From positions 7,973,101 through 8,037,100 of the forward strand of contig CM055108.1 in assembly GCA_029204225.1 (NCBI GenBank): DNA of 64,000 nucleotides, in the 5' to 3' direction. Source of the DNA: Diphasiastrum complanatum (Eukaryota; Streptophyta; Lycopodiopsida; Lycopodiales; Lycopodiaceae). Below the pieces are notes generated by a model, which had not been told where the DNA came from, made no database searches, and saw nothing but the letters and a program-made list of their open reading frames with translations. Positions within the stretch are counted from its first letter, which is position 1. Every line of letters starts with the position of its first letter. Both the position numbers and the translations under genes were made by a program. Positions 54,596-64,000 of this stretch are shown in pieces.

Positions 54596-55410
54596 ATGGC
54601 ATCCATTAGTAGCATTTAATCGAAGATCTGCATGAGCCTTGACTCCTTAGAATCAAACTTCCTAGCATGGAAGGTGAATACTTCTCTCATACTGAAAGGA
54701 TAAGGTCTATGGCCCTGGGTTGATGGCATAGAAGAGATGCCCACAACCACTGGCAATGAGCTACACAATTGGAGAGAGAAGAACGACAAGACAGTAGACG
54801 TGTTGTCATCATCCATCAAAGATAGCTTGACACTTGATCTAGCCACACTCTCCAAAGCAAGAGAAATGTGGCGATACTTTGCTGACCAAATTTCAAATGA
54901 AATCACAAAGCCAAATTATGCTTCTTGAAGATCAGCTGACCAATCTGAGATGGGATGGTAACGACCTCACCTCCTTCATCAGAAGAATGAAGGACCTGTT
55001 CCTCTTGCTACACAATTCCGAAACAAAGAATGCAGTCTCAACATAGAAGCAGCTCACATACCTACTGCGAGCTCTACCAAGATCATTTCAAATGATCCGA
55101 ACACTACTTGCTAAAGATCCATAGATGACCCTTGAGAAGGCTATAATCGAGATCAGAGAGAGGTGAAAGCCCGTAAACACCTTAACTCTAATCAAGCTCT
55201 CTACAATAAGAAAGAGAAGCAGAAGAAGAATTTCAAGTCTAAGAGAGAGTCAGACCAAAAACAAGATCGAAGGAAACAATCAGAGGGAGCCAAAGAAGAA
55301 AAATGGAAGAGCAAGAATAAATCAAGACAACAGAATGGTGAAAAGAAGACCTGCACAAGGTGCACACAACAAGGCCACACTGTTGATACGTGCTGGATCA
55401 ATCCAAGATA
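54596..55410 (+). pseudogene. Copia D gag
   Basis: The start is ATG 54596 (MASISSI, then TAA), 38 bases after the primer site. In broken frames it reads LDSLESNFLAWKVNTSLILKG, GLWPWVDGIEE, LATLSKAREMWRYF, MLLEDQLTNLRWDG, FIRRMKDLFLLLHN and LLRALPRSF. From 55163 one frame is basic (KKNFKSKRESDQKQDRRKQS) and ends with the CCHC knuckle CTRCTQQGHTVDTC. At least five stops or frameshifts occur. Confidence 0.88.
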
Positions 55411-55980
55411 GAGTGCATCCACTGTCACAAAAAAGGTCACACAGCCATTGACTACAACCAAAATCCTAGAAACAAGAAATCTCAGAGCAGACGGAAGAGC
55501 GACAATAGCTCATCCTACATGGAAAAACCAGAGTCCTCCAAGATGGCTGAAGATAGAGCCAACAATGGCAAGAATCTAGCAGCTTACTTGTGTGCTGATG
55601 TTTGTGTGACATCAACTTCAGATACACAAGAGATAATTTTTTATTCAGGTGCAATGTCACACTTCGTGGCAACAAGACACGTGATCACTGATTATCAAGA
55701 ATCAGAATCTTTCAGATATATAATCTTGGGAGATGGTTCCAACACAAAGTCAGCAGAATTGGAGCGTTGTGGTTAAGCACCAAAGGAAGAGACAAAAGGC
55801 TCGACGACATCATATACGTGCCCACTCTTCAGAAGGACCTACTGTCTATTGCTAAGATGGTAGATGCAGGACTAACAGTCACCTTTGAAGGCGATATCTG
55901 TGAAGCGGTTGAAGCTACAACCACTCAGCTTGTCACCACAGAAAAGCGAAAGAGAAACCTGTATCACCTCAGGATCTGAG
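55390..55980 (+). pseudogene. Copia D second knuckle and protease
   Basis: The frame from 55402 has CIHCHKKGHTAIDY, a second knuckle whose last Cys is Tyr. The protease active site reads IFYSGAMSHFVATRH, with the catalytic Asp replaced by Tyr. A deletion near 55750 shifts to the frame WLSTKGRDKRLDDIIYVPTL and QKDLLSIAKMVDAG, the protease C-end. Confidence 0.87.
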
Positions 55981-56560
55981 ACAAGCTCACTAGATCAACG
56001 AATCGATGGATATTACATGGCACAGGAGGCTGTATCACATGAATACAGTCACTCTATACAATGCTAGCCAGAGCGAAGTCTTCACTAGTATCAACGTTAA
56101 AGATGCAGCATGCTTGAAATCATGCGATGCTTGTAACAAAGGCAAGATGTCACGTATACCATTCTCCAATGTTTGATGTGGTCTTCCTAGGAGGTTCAAA
56201 GTACTACATCACTTTTATTGATGACTTTAGCAAGTTTGCGGTCGTGTACTTTATCCACAACAAGTCAGAGGCCCTGGACAAATTCACAGAGTTTGTGAAT
56301 TAGGCTGAGAAATGGACTGACAAGTTGGCTACTAAATCTTGACCAAAGGCTACTATGACCTGCCAACATCTACAGAGGGAGTGTACTCTGAGCACCTGAA
56401 ACAAGATGCTCAAATTCCAGGTGGACAGAGTCATTGTTTAGACGACGAGCAACAAGACGCACATCCTGTACCTAGGACACCTTTTACTCACCGCAATTCA
56501 GCATCAGCAAAGGCAAGGCCATTGATCTGACTACGAACTCTCCAAGAAGATCCACGAGAG
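55981..56560 (+). pseudogene. Copia D integrase, core deleted, and linker
   Basis: WHRRLYHMNTVTL and CDACNKGKMSRIPFSNV form the zinc-binding N-domain. GGSKYYITFIDDFSKFAVVYF follows, then NQAEKW-type text with a TAG in between. The sequence then jumps to the linker YYDLPTSTEGVYSEHL. The second catalytic Asp, the Glu and the C-terminal domain are deleted. The missing stretch is what the inverted piece at 52315-53283 carries. Confidence 0.85.
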
Positions 56561-57671
56561 AAAGAAAAGCACTTGTCAGATTTGTATCTGATAGCTCAAC
56601 CTCTATATCAGAGGAGTACTGTGGATTTGGAGGAGAACCTCAAACATATGAGGAAGCTATCAACTGTCCAGATAAGAACAAGTGGATTAAAACGATGGAA
56701 GACAAAATGAATTCCATGGAGCAGAACAATGTTTGGAATTTGGAGCCATTACCAGTAGACAAGAAGACTGTAAAGTGCAAATGGATTCTCAAATACAAGT
56801 ATGGACCTGATGGCAATGTATCAAAATACAAGGCTAGAAAGTTTTCTCTCAGAAGTATGGTGTTGACTACTAAAACCGTTCTCCAGTCATAAAGCATTCA
56901 TCCTTACACTTACTATTTGCATATGTAGCAGCCTACAGTCTCAAGATCCAGATAGTGGATGAAAAGACCGCCTTCCTACATGGCGAGTTGAATAAAGAGG
57001 TCTATATGGACCAACCACCAGGATTCATCTGCTCACGCTTTGCAAACTACGCCTATCGAATGCAAAGAAGCATATACGGACTGAAGTACTCTGCCAAACA
57101 GTGGTATAAGAAGAAGAATCACACTCTCAGATTCTTAGGATTTCAACCATTGATGGCCGACTACAATGTCTATACAAAGGTCACAGATGAGAAAATCATA
57201 ATCATAGCAGTCTACGTGGATAATACTTTGATCTTGTCCAAAAGCGATGAGCTGATTGCTAAGTTGAAGCATGATATTTCACAGCATTTTGAAATATCAG
57301 ACCTAGGGAAAACAAGATGCTACCTAGGATTACAAAAAAAAAAAGATCTTGACAAAGGGAAGCTGTATCGTCCCTAGTCAAGATACATCCAGAATATCAT
57401 TGATGATTTTCAAATGATAGACTACAAGGGAGCTAATACGCTGATGGTAGCTGAAACAATTCTGACCAAGCAAGGCTGCTCGCAGAATGCAGAAGAGCAA
57501 GAAGCCATGCAGAACGTGCTCTACAGGAGGTTAATCGAATCACTCATGTACTTGACAGATAATACACGGCCTGACATTGCTTATGTAGTTTTCAGAATGA
57601 GCCAGCTTAATATCAATCCAAGCCCTATGCACTGGAAGATAGCCAAGAGAATTCTACAATACCTTCAATAG
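56561..57671 (+). pseudogene. Copia D reverse transcriptase
   Basis: Arg-rich RRSTRERKALVRF is followed by NKWIKTMEDKMNSMEQN, VKCKWILKYKYGPDG and KARKFSL. A frameshift near 56850-56900 follows, then TAFLHGELNKEVYMDQPPGF, SIYGLKYSAKQWYKK, and YVDN in place of YVDD near 57215 (second catalytic Asp lost). DLGKTRCYLG, LIESLMYLTDNTRPDIAYVVF and MSQLNINPSPMHWKIAKRIL end it. Confidence 0.88.
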
Positions 57672-58190
57672 ACGATGGGCTGTATTTCTCTCGCATGAAG
57701 GATTCCAGATCAAATCCTACAGCGATGCAAGCTGGGCATCCCTGAAAGATGACTGCAAGAGCGTCATAGGAGGATGCACAATAGCAGGCGGTGCAGTTGT
57801 AATATGGATCAACAGGAAGCAGACTGTAACTACGCAATCATCCTGCGAAGCAGAGTATGTTGCAGCAGCCAAGATGGTGAATGAGCTTACATGGCTCAAG
57901 CAGTTCCTTGACGGACTGGGAGAGAACTCCAACGATTCGCTGCTACTATTCATGAATAATACATCCACCATTCATTTTGACAAAGGATCCAATGTTTCAT
58001 TCCAAGACAAAACACATTGCTATGAGATATCATCTGATAAGAGATCTGGTTGAGAAAGACAGCCTGAAGACCGAGTTTATTCCAATGAAGCAGATGGTGA
58101 TTGATATTTTCACAAAGCCTCTTGAGAAGGCAATTTTTGAGAAGCAGCGTGCAAGCATAGGAATCAGAAAAATACCAGCTTTGAGAGAGA
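57672..58190 (+). pseudogene. Copia D RNase H and pol end
   Basis: YSDASWASLKDDCKS, QSSCEAEYVAAAKM and LFMNNTSTIHF (Asp of the usual MDN is Asn) mark RNase H. After a frameshift near 57977, KDPMFHSKTKHIAMRYH and IDIFTKPLEKAIFEKQR give the pol tail. The stop lies inside the LTR. Confidence 0.87.
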
Positions 58191-58194
58191 GAGA
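58181..58194 (+). promoter_or_regulatory. polypurine tract of Copia D
   Basis: TTGAGAGAGAGAGA precedes the TG of the 3' LTR. Confidence 0.75.
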
Positions 58195-59055
58195 TGAAAA
58201 AACTAAGAGTTTGTGTCTTTTTCAAAGCCTTTGTATTTTTCCTTAGTTTTTTCTTTGATGTTTTTAGCGACTGTACATTTTAAACAATGTTTCGCACAGT
58301 CTGCATTTTTGAACTATTTTGTCGCACTGTTCGTATTTTTAGGCCTAAAATACTTAGAAAATAACTCTGCCAACTTTTCTCGCATTTTTGCAAAAAAGGC
58401 GACACTGTCTCCAATGCCTTAAAAAAATTTTGAAGCAACCTTTGTATTTTTAGCCCTTCGGATAAAAGACGACACAATCTCTAAATGCCTTAGAAATGTT
58501 TTCAAGTCTACCTTCGGATTTTCTGCATTTTTCGGGAAAAAGTGAAGGTGCCCTTGAAAAAGCAAAGGTGTCCTTGAAAGAATGAAGTTGCCTTTAAAAA
58601 GATGACACTGCCCTTAAAATTGCGAAAGTGTCCTTTGGCAAAAGGCGAAGCCTTGCAGCATGAATGCACTGTCCAATGGGCAGAAGGCAGCTAATGCACG
58701 AACAATAGGAGAAGGTTAGATGACACGACACGACACGAAATTATTTGCGACACAAAACTCTTCGTGTTCCAACGGACCAGGAAGATCAAACAAGTACCAT
58801 GTAGTACAACTTTCTGATATGATATGATGACGTCTGTAGAAAAGTGTTAGGATGTGATTAATCCACCACTCTTGTAATCTGAGATTAGTTGTAGATCATT
58901 TAATCTCTCTAATAAAAAATGTTACTCTGAATATATGTATTGCTAGATAGTCAGGAAGACAATCACGGACATAGAGTGAGTTTACAGATTAGCAGTAGCT
59001 AGTCATTTTTATTTGTGAGAGGGAACATCTCCCTCGCGCCAACGCGCTGATATAG
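58195..59055 (+). repeat. Copia D 3' LTR (3'-truncated)
   Basis: From TGAAAAAACTAAGAG it matches the 5' LTR to gcgctgat near 59050. It then changes to unrelated sequence leading into the Gypsy element. The last 400 bases of the LTR are absent. Confidence 0.88.
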
Positions 59056-59288
59056 GTGTAGTCTCAAACTGTTTCAGCAAGGAACTTTTTTAATTTCGAT
59101 AATCCTACAAGGGCGGTCTCCATAGTTCAGCACTAGAATGTCGCAAAGTAGCTAGTTGGTGAATTGCTTCAAGGATTGCTCAATGACTCTGGAGTTCCAA
59201 CCTTTTTTTTCTTTTTTTTTTGGGAGGGCATCAAAGAGTGGAGAGGTGAGGTTGGCACAAAAGGATTTGTCTGCTGAAACTTCCACTC

Positions 59289-59783
59289 TTGATGTCGGGA
59301 TATTTATGGATTTGTAAACAGTACACTATTTTGCGAAGGGACGGAACACGAGATTCCACTCCACCATCCAGAGTAAGTGGTTCGTGCTACAATTGCGGAG
59401 CCCCGGGTCACTATTCGCTTGATTGCCCTGAACCCAAGAGGTCAGTAGGATATGTGTCGCTCTGCGCTAACTGTAAAGGCGAAGAGCATGTCACTGTTGA
59501 ATGTCCTCAGCCACAACAACCACGGTATAAACCAAGGTTTGTAAACTCACCTAGGGAAGACGACCCTCGGCCATCTAAGACTAATACGGACATGATAGTT
59601 TAGAGGATAGAAGTAGAGTCTGAATTATTAGATCAAGACCATCAATGGCCAAATTTAGATGAAAAGATAAATAAAGTAACTACAAGAAGCAGTAAAGATT
59701 CTTTAACTCTTATAGATAAGAAGAAAACTAAGATGAAATTTGTGAAAACCGCAAAAAACGTGAAAAATGCGACAAAAAAGTGA
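59289..59783 (+). pseudogene. Gypsy gag C-terminal part with two zinc knuckles
   Basis: CYNCGAPGHYSLDC and CANCKGEEHVTVEC are two C-x2-C-x4-H-x4-C knuckles, at about 59389-59430 and 59464-59505. After a TAG at 59601-59603 the same frame continues LDQDHQWPNLDEKINKVTT to 59783. Upstream gag is not readable. The nucleocapsid role is inferred from the knuckles. Confidence 0.85.
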
Positions 59784-60181
59784 AGGTCGCAAAAACAGTT
59801 GTTAAAAATTCCTAGTAATAAAGAATTAAACCTTGATAGGTCTAATAAAAAACATTATGATGTTGATATTAGTTCAGAATAAAAAGCTTTTAGACGAAGA
59901 AACTAGAAAAGTTAAAAAAGTAACATCTTCAGATCCAGTTATAAGTAGCGAGATACCTAGAGATCCGTCGCCACTTAGAAATCGTTCTTATGATATTGTA
60001 GAAGACCTTGTTTCCGGAATGCCCAATAATAACTTTTAAACAGTTATTAGACGATAATCAATATTATAAAAAAGAAATTAAGCAATTTTTGCAAAATAAA
60101 AAGAGAAGAAAAACAAAGTTACCAGTAATCAACGTAGGATTAGTTAATTATGGTGACAAAGGTCAACTAGAGATTTAGGTA
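59784..60181 (+). pseudogene. Gypsy gag-protease linker
   Basis: Frames shift twice, but LVSGMPNNNF and then QLLDDNQYYKKEIKQFL, RRKTKLPVINVGLVNYG lead into protease 1 with a TAG at 60177-60179. The stretch is basic and Lys-rich. Confidence 0.6.
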
Positions 60182-60500
60182 GTGATTAATGGCTGCATCT
60201 TAGATAGTGTACCCATAGATTCCGGATCTAGTATAAATATAATGACTGAAGAAATAGCATATGAATTAGGCATTCATCATAGAATAGCACCCACCTTAAG
60301 ACATTTAAGGTTAGATGATGCAACTAGAAGATCACCAATAGGAGAATTGTCTCAAGTTACAGTTTATATTGGAGACCATAAGTTTCTTAGACAATCGTCA
60401 TATAAAGTGTTATTAGGACGACCATGGCTCTACCAGGCCGATGTCATAACCCTTTGGAAGAAGAAGGAGATTATCTTTAGAGACCAAATGGAGACACCGA
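60182..60500 (+). pseudogene. Gypsy protease domain 1
   Basis: VPIDSGSSINIMTEEIAYEL carries the retropepsin D-S-G active site. LDDATRRSPIGELSQVTVYI and KVLLGRPWLYQADVITLW give the flap region and the I-L-G-R-P-W-L terminal motif. The active site is intact. The domain runs in one frame with domain 2, to a stop at 60824-60826. Confidence 0.88.
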
Positions 60501-60689
60501 CATGGAAAAGTCACAAAAGAATTTCTATATCATGGGAAAAGGATAAGTACGAAGGTGAGACACCTACATCATCCTCGAGCTATACTTCGGAGGATGAAGG
60601 GCTTCAGTCAGTAGGGACTAAGGAAGGGGAGAGGTTTGTCACACTAAGTATACATGCATATAGTAATAGAGTAGAATATGTAGATAGAG

Positions 60690-61126
60690 GAGATTGTGGA
60701 GTTCCAGAGATTAGTGCTATCATAGGAGATCAGACTATAGATAGAATACTAATAGACTCAGGATCTAGTATCAACTTAATAATGGAAACAATGGTTAAGG
60801 AATTAGGATTAGAAAACCAGATATAGCCTATCACTTATCATGAAATCCATCTAGCAGACGCAACTAAATGTATACCAGTAGGGGAGCTAAAAGACATTAA
60901 CGTAGTTATAGAGACAGAGACGTTTGTTATGAATTTCCCTCTCATCAACCCAATAGATACACCACCTTATTCAATATTATTTGGAAGACCATGGCTATAT
61001 CAAGTAGATGCTATTATAAATTGGTCTACCAAACAAATATTTTTTTCAGGTATTCTCACAACTAGTCCAATAGGAGATCACCTTTTGAGATGGGGTGAGG
61101 AGTTAGCTAGACCTGTTCAATCCTGA
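60690..61126 (+). pseudogene. Gypsy protease domain 2 (tandem duplicate)
   Basis: ILIDSGSSINLIMETMVKEL repeats the active-site layout of domain 1, and LADATKCIPVGEL and ILFGRPWLYQVDAIINW repeat its second half. A TAG at 60824-60826 and a frame change near 60850-60930 interrupt it. The order of motifs and spacing equal those of domain 1, so this is a duplication of the whole protease rather than a chance motif. Confidence 0.85.
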
Positions 61127-62240
61127 ATCAATTTCATAGAATGTTATGAGATTGACGAGGAAGAAAAAAATACCAACAACATCCGAGTCAAGGGAAGTTC
61201 TGGGTGGAACCAAAGCTAGCCTGACTGAAGGGATGGTAGATAAACAGATTATGTAGAAATAAAAATTAATAAAGGTAAGATTTTGAATCTATATAAACAC
61301 CAATCGGACCAGAAACGTGAAGAGTATATATTGCTTCTTCAAAAATACCAAAACGTATTTTTTTGGTCGATGGATGACTTAATAGGAATACCAGTCAAAT
61401 GGAACGAACATAGAATAGATCTTATTCAAGGAACAATACTTGTTAGGCAGCGCCAATATAGATTGAATCCAAAGTACTCCTTGTTAGTAAAAGACGAATT
61501 AGATAGATGTCTTAGAGCGGGTATTATATATCCTGTTCTAAGCAGTGAGTGGGTGTCACCAATAGTTATAGTACCTAAGAAGAAGACATGCAAGATTAGA
61601 GTTCGCCAAGATTTTAGGAAACTAAATGCTACTAAAGTAAAGGATTATCATCATTTGTCGTATACAGATACTATTCTTGACCAGGTAACTGGTCATGAAC
61701 GTTATAGCTTTTTAGATGGATTCTCAGGTTATAACCAAGTTTTTATCAAGGAGAAAGATAGATCCAAGACCAACTTCACCACTGATTGGGGGACGTACGT
61801 GTATACGCGAATGCCCTTTGGTCTTTGTAATGCACCTGCCACATTCCAACGTATGATGACAAATGTTTTTCAAATTTTTTTAAGGAAGTTTCTAGAAATT
61901 TTTATGGATGACTTTTGTGTCTATTCATCAACTAAAGACCATTTAGACGCATTAGAGAAAACATTGAGAAGATATCAAGAGACATTTCTTAAATTGCATC
62001 CAACCAAGTGTTACTTCGGGATGAGGAAAGGCATCCTGTTAGGACATAAAATTTCAAAGGATGGTATACAAGCCAACATCGAAAAAACAAAAATGATTTT
62101 AGAATTATTAGACCCAACCAATTTAAGAGAGCTTAGAGGTTTTCTAGGACATGTAGGTTATTATCGTAGGATAATTAAAGATTATTCCATAATAGTAACT
62201 CCTTTAACAAGTTTATTAAAAAAGTCTGTTGAGTTGAGCA
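61127..62240 (+). pseudogene. Gypsy reverse transcriptase
   Basis: From 61283 one frame runs 332 codons: YRLNPKYSLLVKDELDRCL, SEWVSPIVIVPKK, RVRQDFRKLNATKVKDYH, YSFLDGFSGYNQV (first catalytic Asp), MPFGLCNAPATFQRMM, IFMDDFCVYS (catalytic FMDD, a Phe variant of YMDD), TKCYFGMRKGILLGHKIS and LRELRGFLGHVGYYRRII. Catalytic residues are intact. A frameshift near 62240 separates RT from RNase H. Confidence 0.92.
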
Positions 62241-62815
62241 CCATTCGTCACAGGACTGTCAACAAGCTTTTGATCAATTGAAACAATCATTAGCAGAAGC
62301 CACTGGGGTTAGACCTCCAAATTGGACTAAAAAGTTCCATGTATATGTAGACACATCATTGTTTGCGATAGCTGTAGTGCTTAATCAAAAAGTTGACCAA
62401 AAAATAGATTATCCAATTTACTATGCGGGTAGGCAACTCGCTGCATCAGAAAATAATCATTCTGCTACAGAGCGAGAAGCACTAGGGATGATTTATTCAG
62501 TAAAGAAATTTAGACATTATCTTTTAAGATACCCTTTTGTTTTTCACGTAGATCACTATACATTTAAAAATTTAGTGAATAAACCCGATCTTTTGGGTAG
62601 GGTAGCTAGATGGGTATTATTATTAGATGAGTTTAATTATGAAATAGAATTAAGAAGAGGCAAGGATCATCAAAATTTTGATTATATATCCTGCCTCCAA
62701 ACGAAAATCAGTTTGAACCCATTTTTGATGAATTTTTGGATGAACATATAATGCGTATCCAATCGGAAACGTCAATTTATATGGACATTACTAACTTCTT
62801 ACAGGACCAGATATA
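62241..62815 (+). pseudogene. Gypsy RNase H
   Basis: SSQDCQQAFDQLKQSLAEA (frame 2) leads into FHVYVDTSLFAI with the first Asp, ATEREALGMIYSVKKFRHYL with the Glu, and FVFHVDHYTFKNLV with the next Asp. The end LRRGKDHQNFDYIS replaces the usual N-x-x-ADxLSR. A frameshift near 62700 leads to QFEPIFDEFLDEHIM and YMDITNFLQD. Confidence 0.88.
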
Positions 62816-63085
62816 TCCTAGAGTTGAGACATACGAGACCAATCTGAGGAGGTAATACCTGTACACCAAGCCTCTGACACATACAATGTTGTACGAGTGA
62901 CCATGGTGTCGAAGAGTCGTACGACACTTATTGGGAGCATGATGAATATAACTCCGGAAAAAAAAAAAAATTAAGCTGGACAAGGGAGGCGTGACCCTCG
63001 ATTCGAGGCTGCTTGCCACATATTGAAAATAGGACCACTGAGTAGAAACACTCAAGTAAGCATAAGATAAAACAATCTCCAAAGG
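62816..63085. other. non-coding gap or small insertion inside Gypsy pol
   Basis: About 270 bases in which no plus frame continues pol. It contains a poly-A run (62959-62971), cctcgattcgagg and unrelated text, while pol resumes by 63160. It may be a small insertion or a scrambled deletion. Confidence 0.45.
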
Positions 63086-64000
63086 TTGACCATCAAGAAA
63101 AATCTCCTAACGTTGCATGAAAGCTCTAGAAGTATCGAAGACCATCACTTTGGTCTTCGATATATTCACCCTCAATACCCACCGGGTAATAAACAACAAA
63201 AAACTATTTTTCTTTCAAAGGTAGGACCTTATACGATTGTAAATAGAATATTGTATAAATTAGGAGCTGACGATAGTCTCCGCCGATGTTTAGAACCAAC
63301 CGAGACGACCGCTGTAATAAGTGCATTACATGAGGAAGATTCGGGGGGTCACTATGCTCTTAAAAACACTGCAAAAAAAAATTTTCAATGCTAAATATTG
63401 GTGGCCTACCGTCTATAGAGATGTTAAATTATTCATTCAAAAATGTGATGCATGTCAGAGAATGGGGAAACCCAGATTCGCGACACATTGGCCACTTACT
63501 CCAATTATTACCTTAGCACCCTTTGAGAAGTGGGGGATAGATTTTGTAGGACCTATCAAACCGATCACGCGTAAAACTCATCGTCGTTACATACTCGTTG
63601 CCACGGACTATGCTACCAAGATGGTAGAGGCCGAAGCCACAATTAAGAATGATGCTAAGACTGTAGCAAAGTTTTTATTTCAAAATATTATCACGTGATA
63701 TGGTTGTCCCTTAGAACTCGTTAGTGATAAGGGAACCCATGTCCTTAATCAGACCATTGAGGTCATGTTGTCATATTTTTCTATTACACATAACCAAACC
63801 ACTCCATATAATCCAAAAGCAAATGGGCTTACGAAGCGGACAAACGAAATTCTATGTAAAATTTTGAATAAAGTAACGGAAACACATTATTCTGATTGGG
63901 ATCAGAAGTTACCGTCTATTTTATGGGCATACAGAACTGCTGAAAAGATTACAACTAGGCAAACTCCATACTATCTTGTGTATGGAATGCATCCCATACA
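63086..64000 (+). pseudogene. Gypsy integrase (partial at window end)
   Basis: The zinc-binding start is split by a frameshift: ALHEEDSGGHYALKNT and then IFNAKYWWPTVYRDVKLFIQ, CDACQRMGKP. The core has FEKWGIDFVGP with the first Asp, and ATDYATKMVEAEA. A TGA at 63697-63699 precedes YGCPLELVSDKGTH with the second Asp. The third position, 36 residues on, is Lys in ANGLTKRTNE where Glu is required. The enzyme is therefore catalytically dead beyond the stop. SILWAYRTAEKITTRQTPYYLVYG runs to the end of the window. Confidence 0.9.

Larger units (their letters stand above)
53284..59055 (+). mobile_element. Copia element D, nearly complete with both LTRs
   Basis: Two related LTRs (53284-about 54536 and 58195-about 59055) flank a primer site, gag, protease, partial integrase, RT, RNase H and polypurine tract. 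All coding parts are broken. The 3' LTR lacks its last 400 bases, where the Gypsy element begins. Fragments of the same family are at 17.6, 32.9, 36.0 and 52.3 kb. Confidence 0.9.
59056..64000 (+). mobile_element. Ty3/Gypsy element, both ends missing from the window
   Basis: Gag knuckles, two protease domains, RT, RNase H and integrase stand in the Ty3/Gypsy order (RT before integrase). The right end lies beyond the window. The left LTR is absent or lost at the Copia D junction. Several frameshifts make it non-functional. Confidence 0.9.

Noticed and set aside
63134-63163. 12-base inverted repeat tatcgaagacca/tggtcttcgata as a terminator
   Set aside because: It lies inside the Gypsy pol remnant and has no role as a terminator in a plant nuclear element.
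1-64000. tRNA or rRNA genes
   Set aside because: I looked for paired A/B-box signatures and cloverleaf arms and saw none. Primer-binding sites only match the tRNA 3' end.

Overview
The window looks like repeat-dense nuclear DNA of a land plant. The support is many decayed Ty1/Copia and Ty3/Gypsy retrotransposons, primer-binding sites that match plant initiator-tRNA-Met (TGGTATCAGAGC), a CACTA transposase relic with a DUF4218-like region, and short GT-AG introns of about 80-110 bases. I cannot name the species; a large-genome lineage such as a fern, lycophyte or gymnosperm would fit. I see no intact host gene, no rRNA or tRNA gene and no CRISPR array.

Layout. 1-3.5 kb: two decayed Copia pieces. 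4.3-13.2 kb: a compact block of four multi-exon genes that is not a retrotransposon (G1 plus, G2 minus, G3 plus, G4 minus, as two convergent pairs). G4 resembles a DDE-type transposase. G2 carries a histone H3/CENP-A-like fold fused to a C-terminal region of about 360 residues. A repeat-rich control region of about 0.8 kb lies between the divergent G2 and G3. 13.2-21.2 kb: LTRs and pieces of at least three Copia families (A, C, D) in both orientations. 21.2-28.3 kb: an LTR-like segment, a 0.5-kb dispersed repeat, polypyrimidine tracts and Gypsy-like gag relics on both strands. 28.5-32.9 kb: Copia element F with its 3' LTR. 32.9-43.5 kb: Copia D fragments, a chromodomain relic, inverted LTR ends, unidentified coding relics and a non-autonomous element ending in a C-type LTR. 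43.5-46.1 kb: CACTA remnants and an odd GC island. 48.4-52.3 kb: Copia element E with a 621-codon open pol. 52.3-59.1 kb: an inverted integrase piece, then a nearly complete Copia D with two LTRs. 59.1-64 kb: a Ty3/Gypsy gag-pol with two protease domains in tandem, running off the window end.

Almost every coding unit is broken by stops or frameshifts. Many lesions look like C-to-T changes on one strand or the other (CGA to TGA, CAG to TAG, Gly to Arg, Asp to Asn), as expected for methylated, silenced transposons. The main find is the four-gene element at 4.3-13.2 kb and its H3-like fusion protein. The splice phases of G2 fit across all four exons, which argues for a real spliced gene behind the present stop codons.
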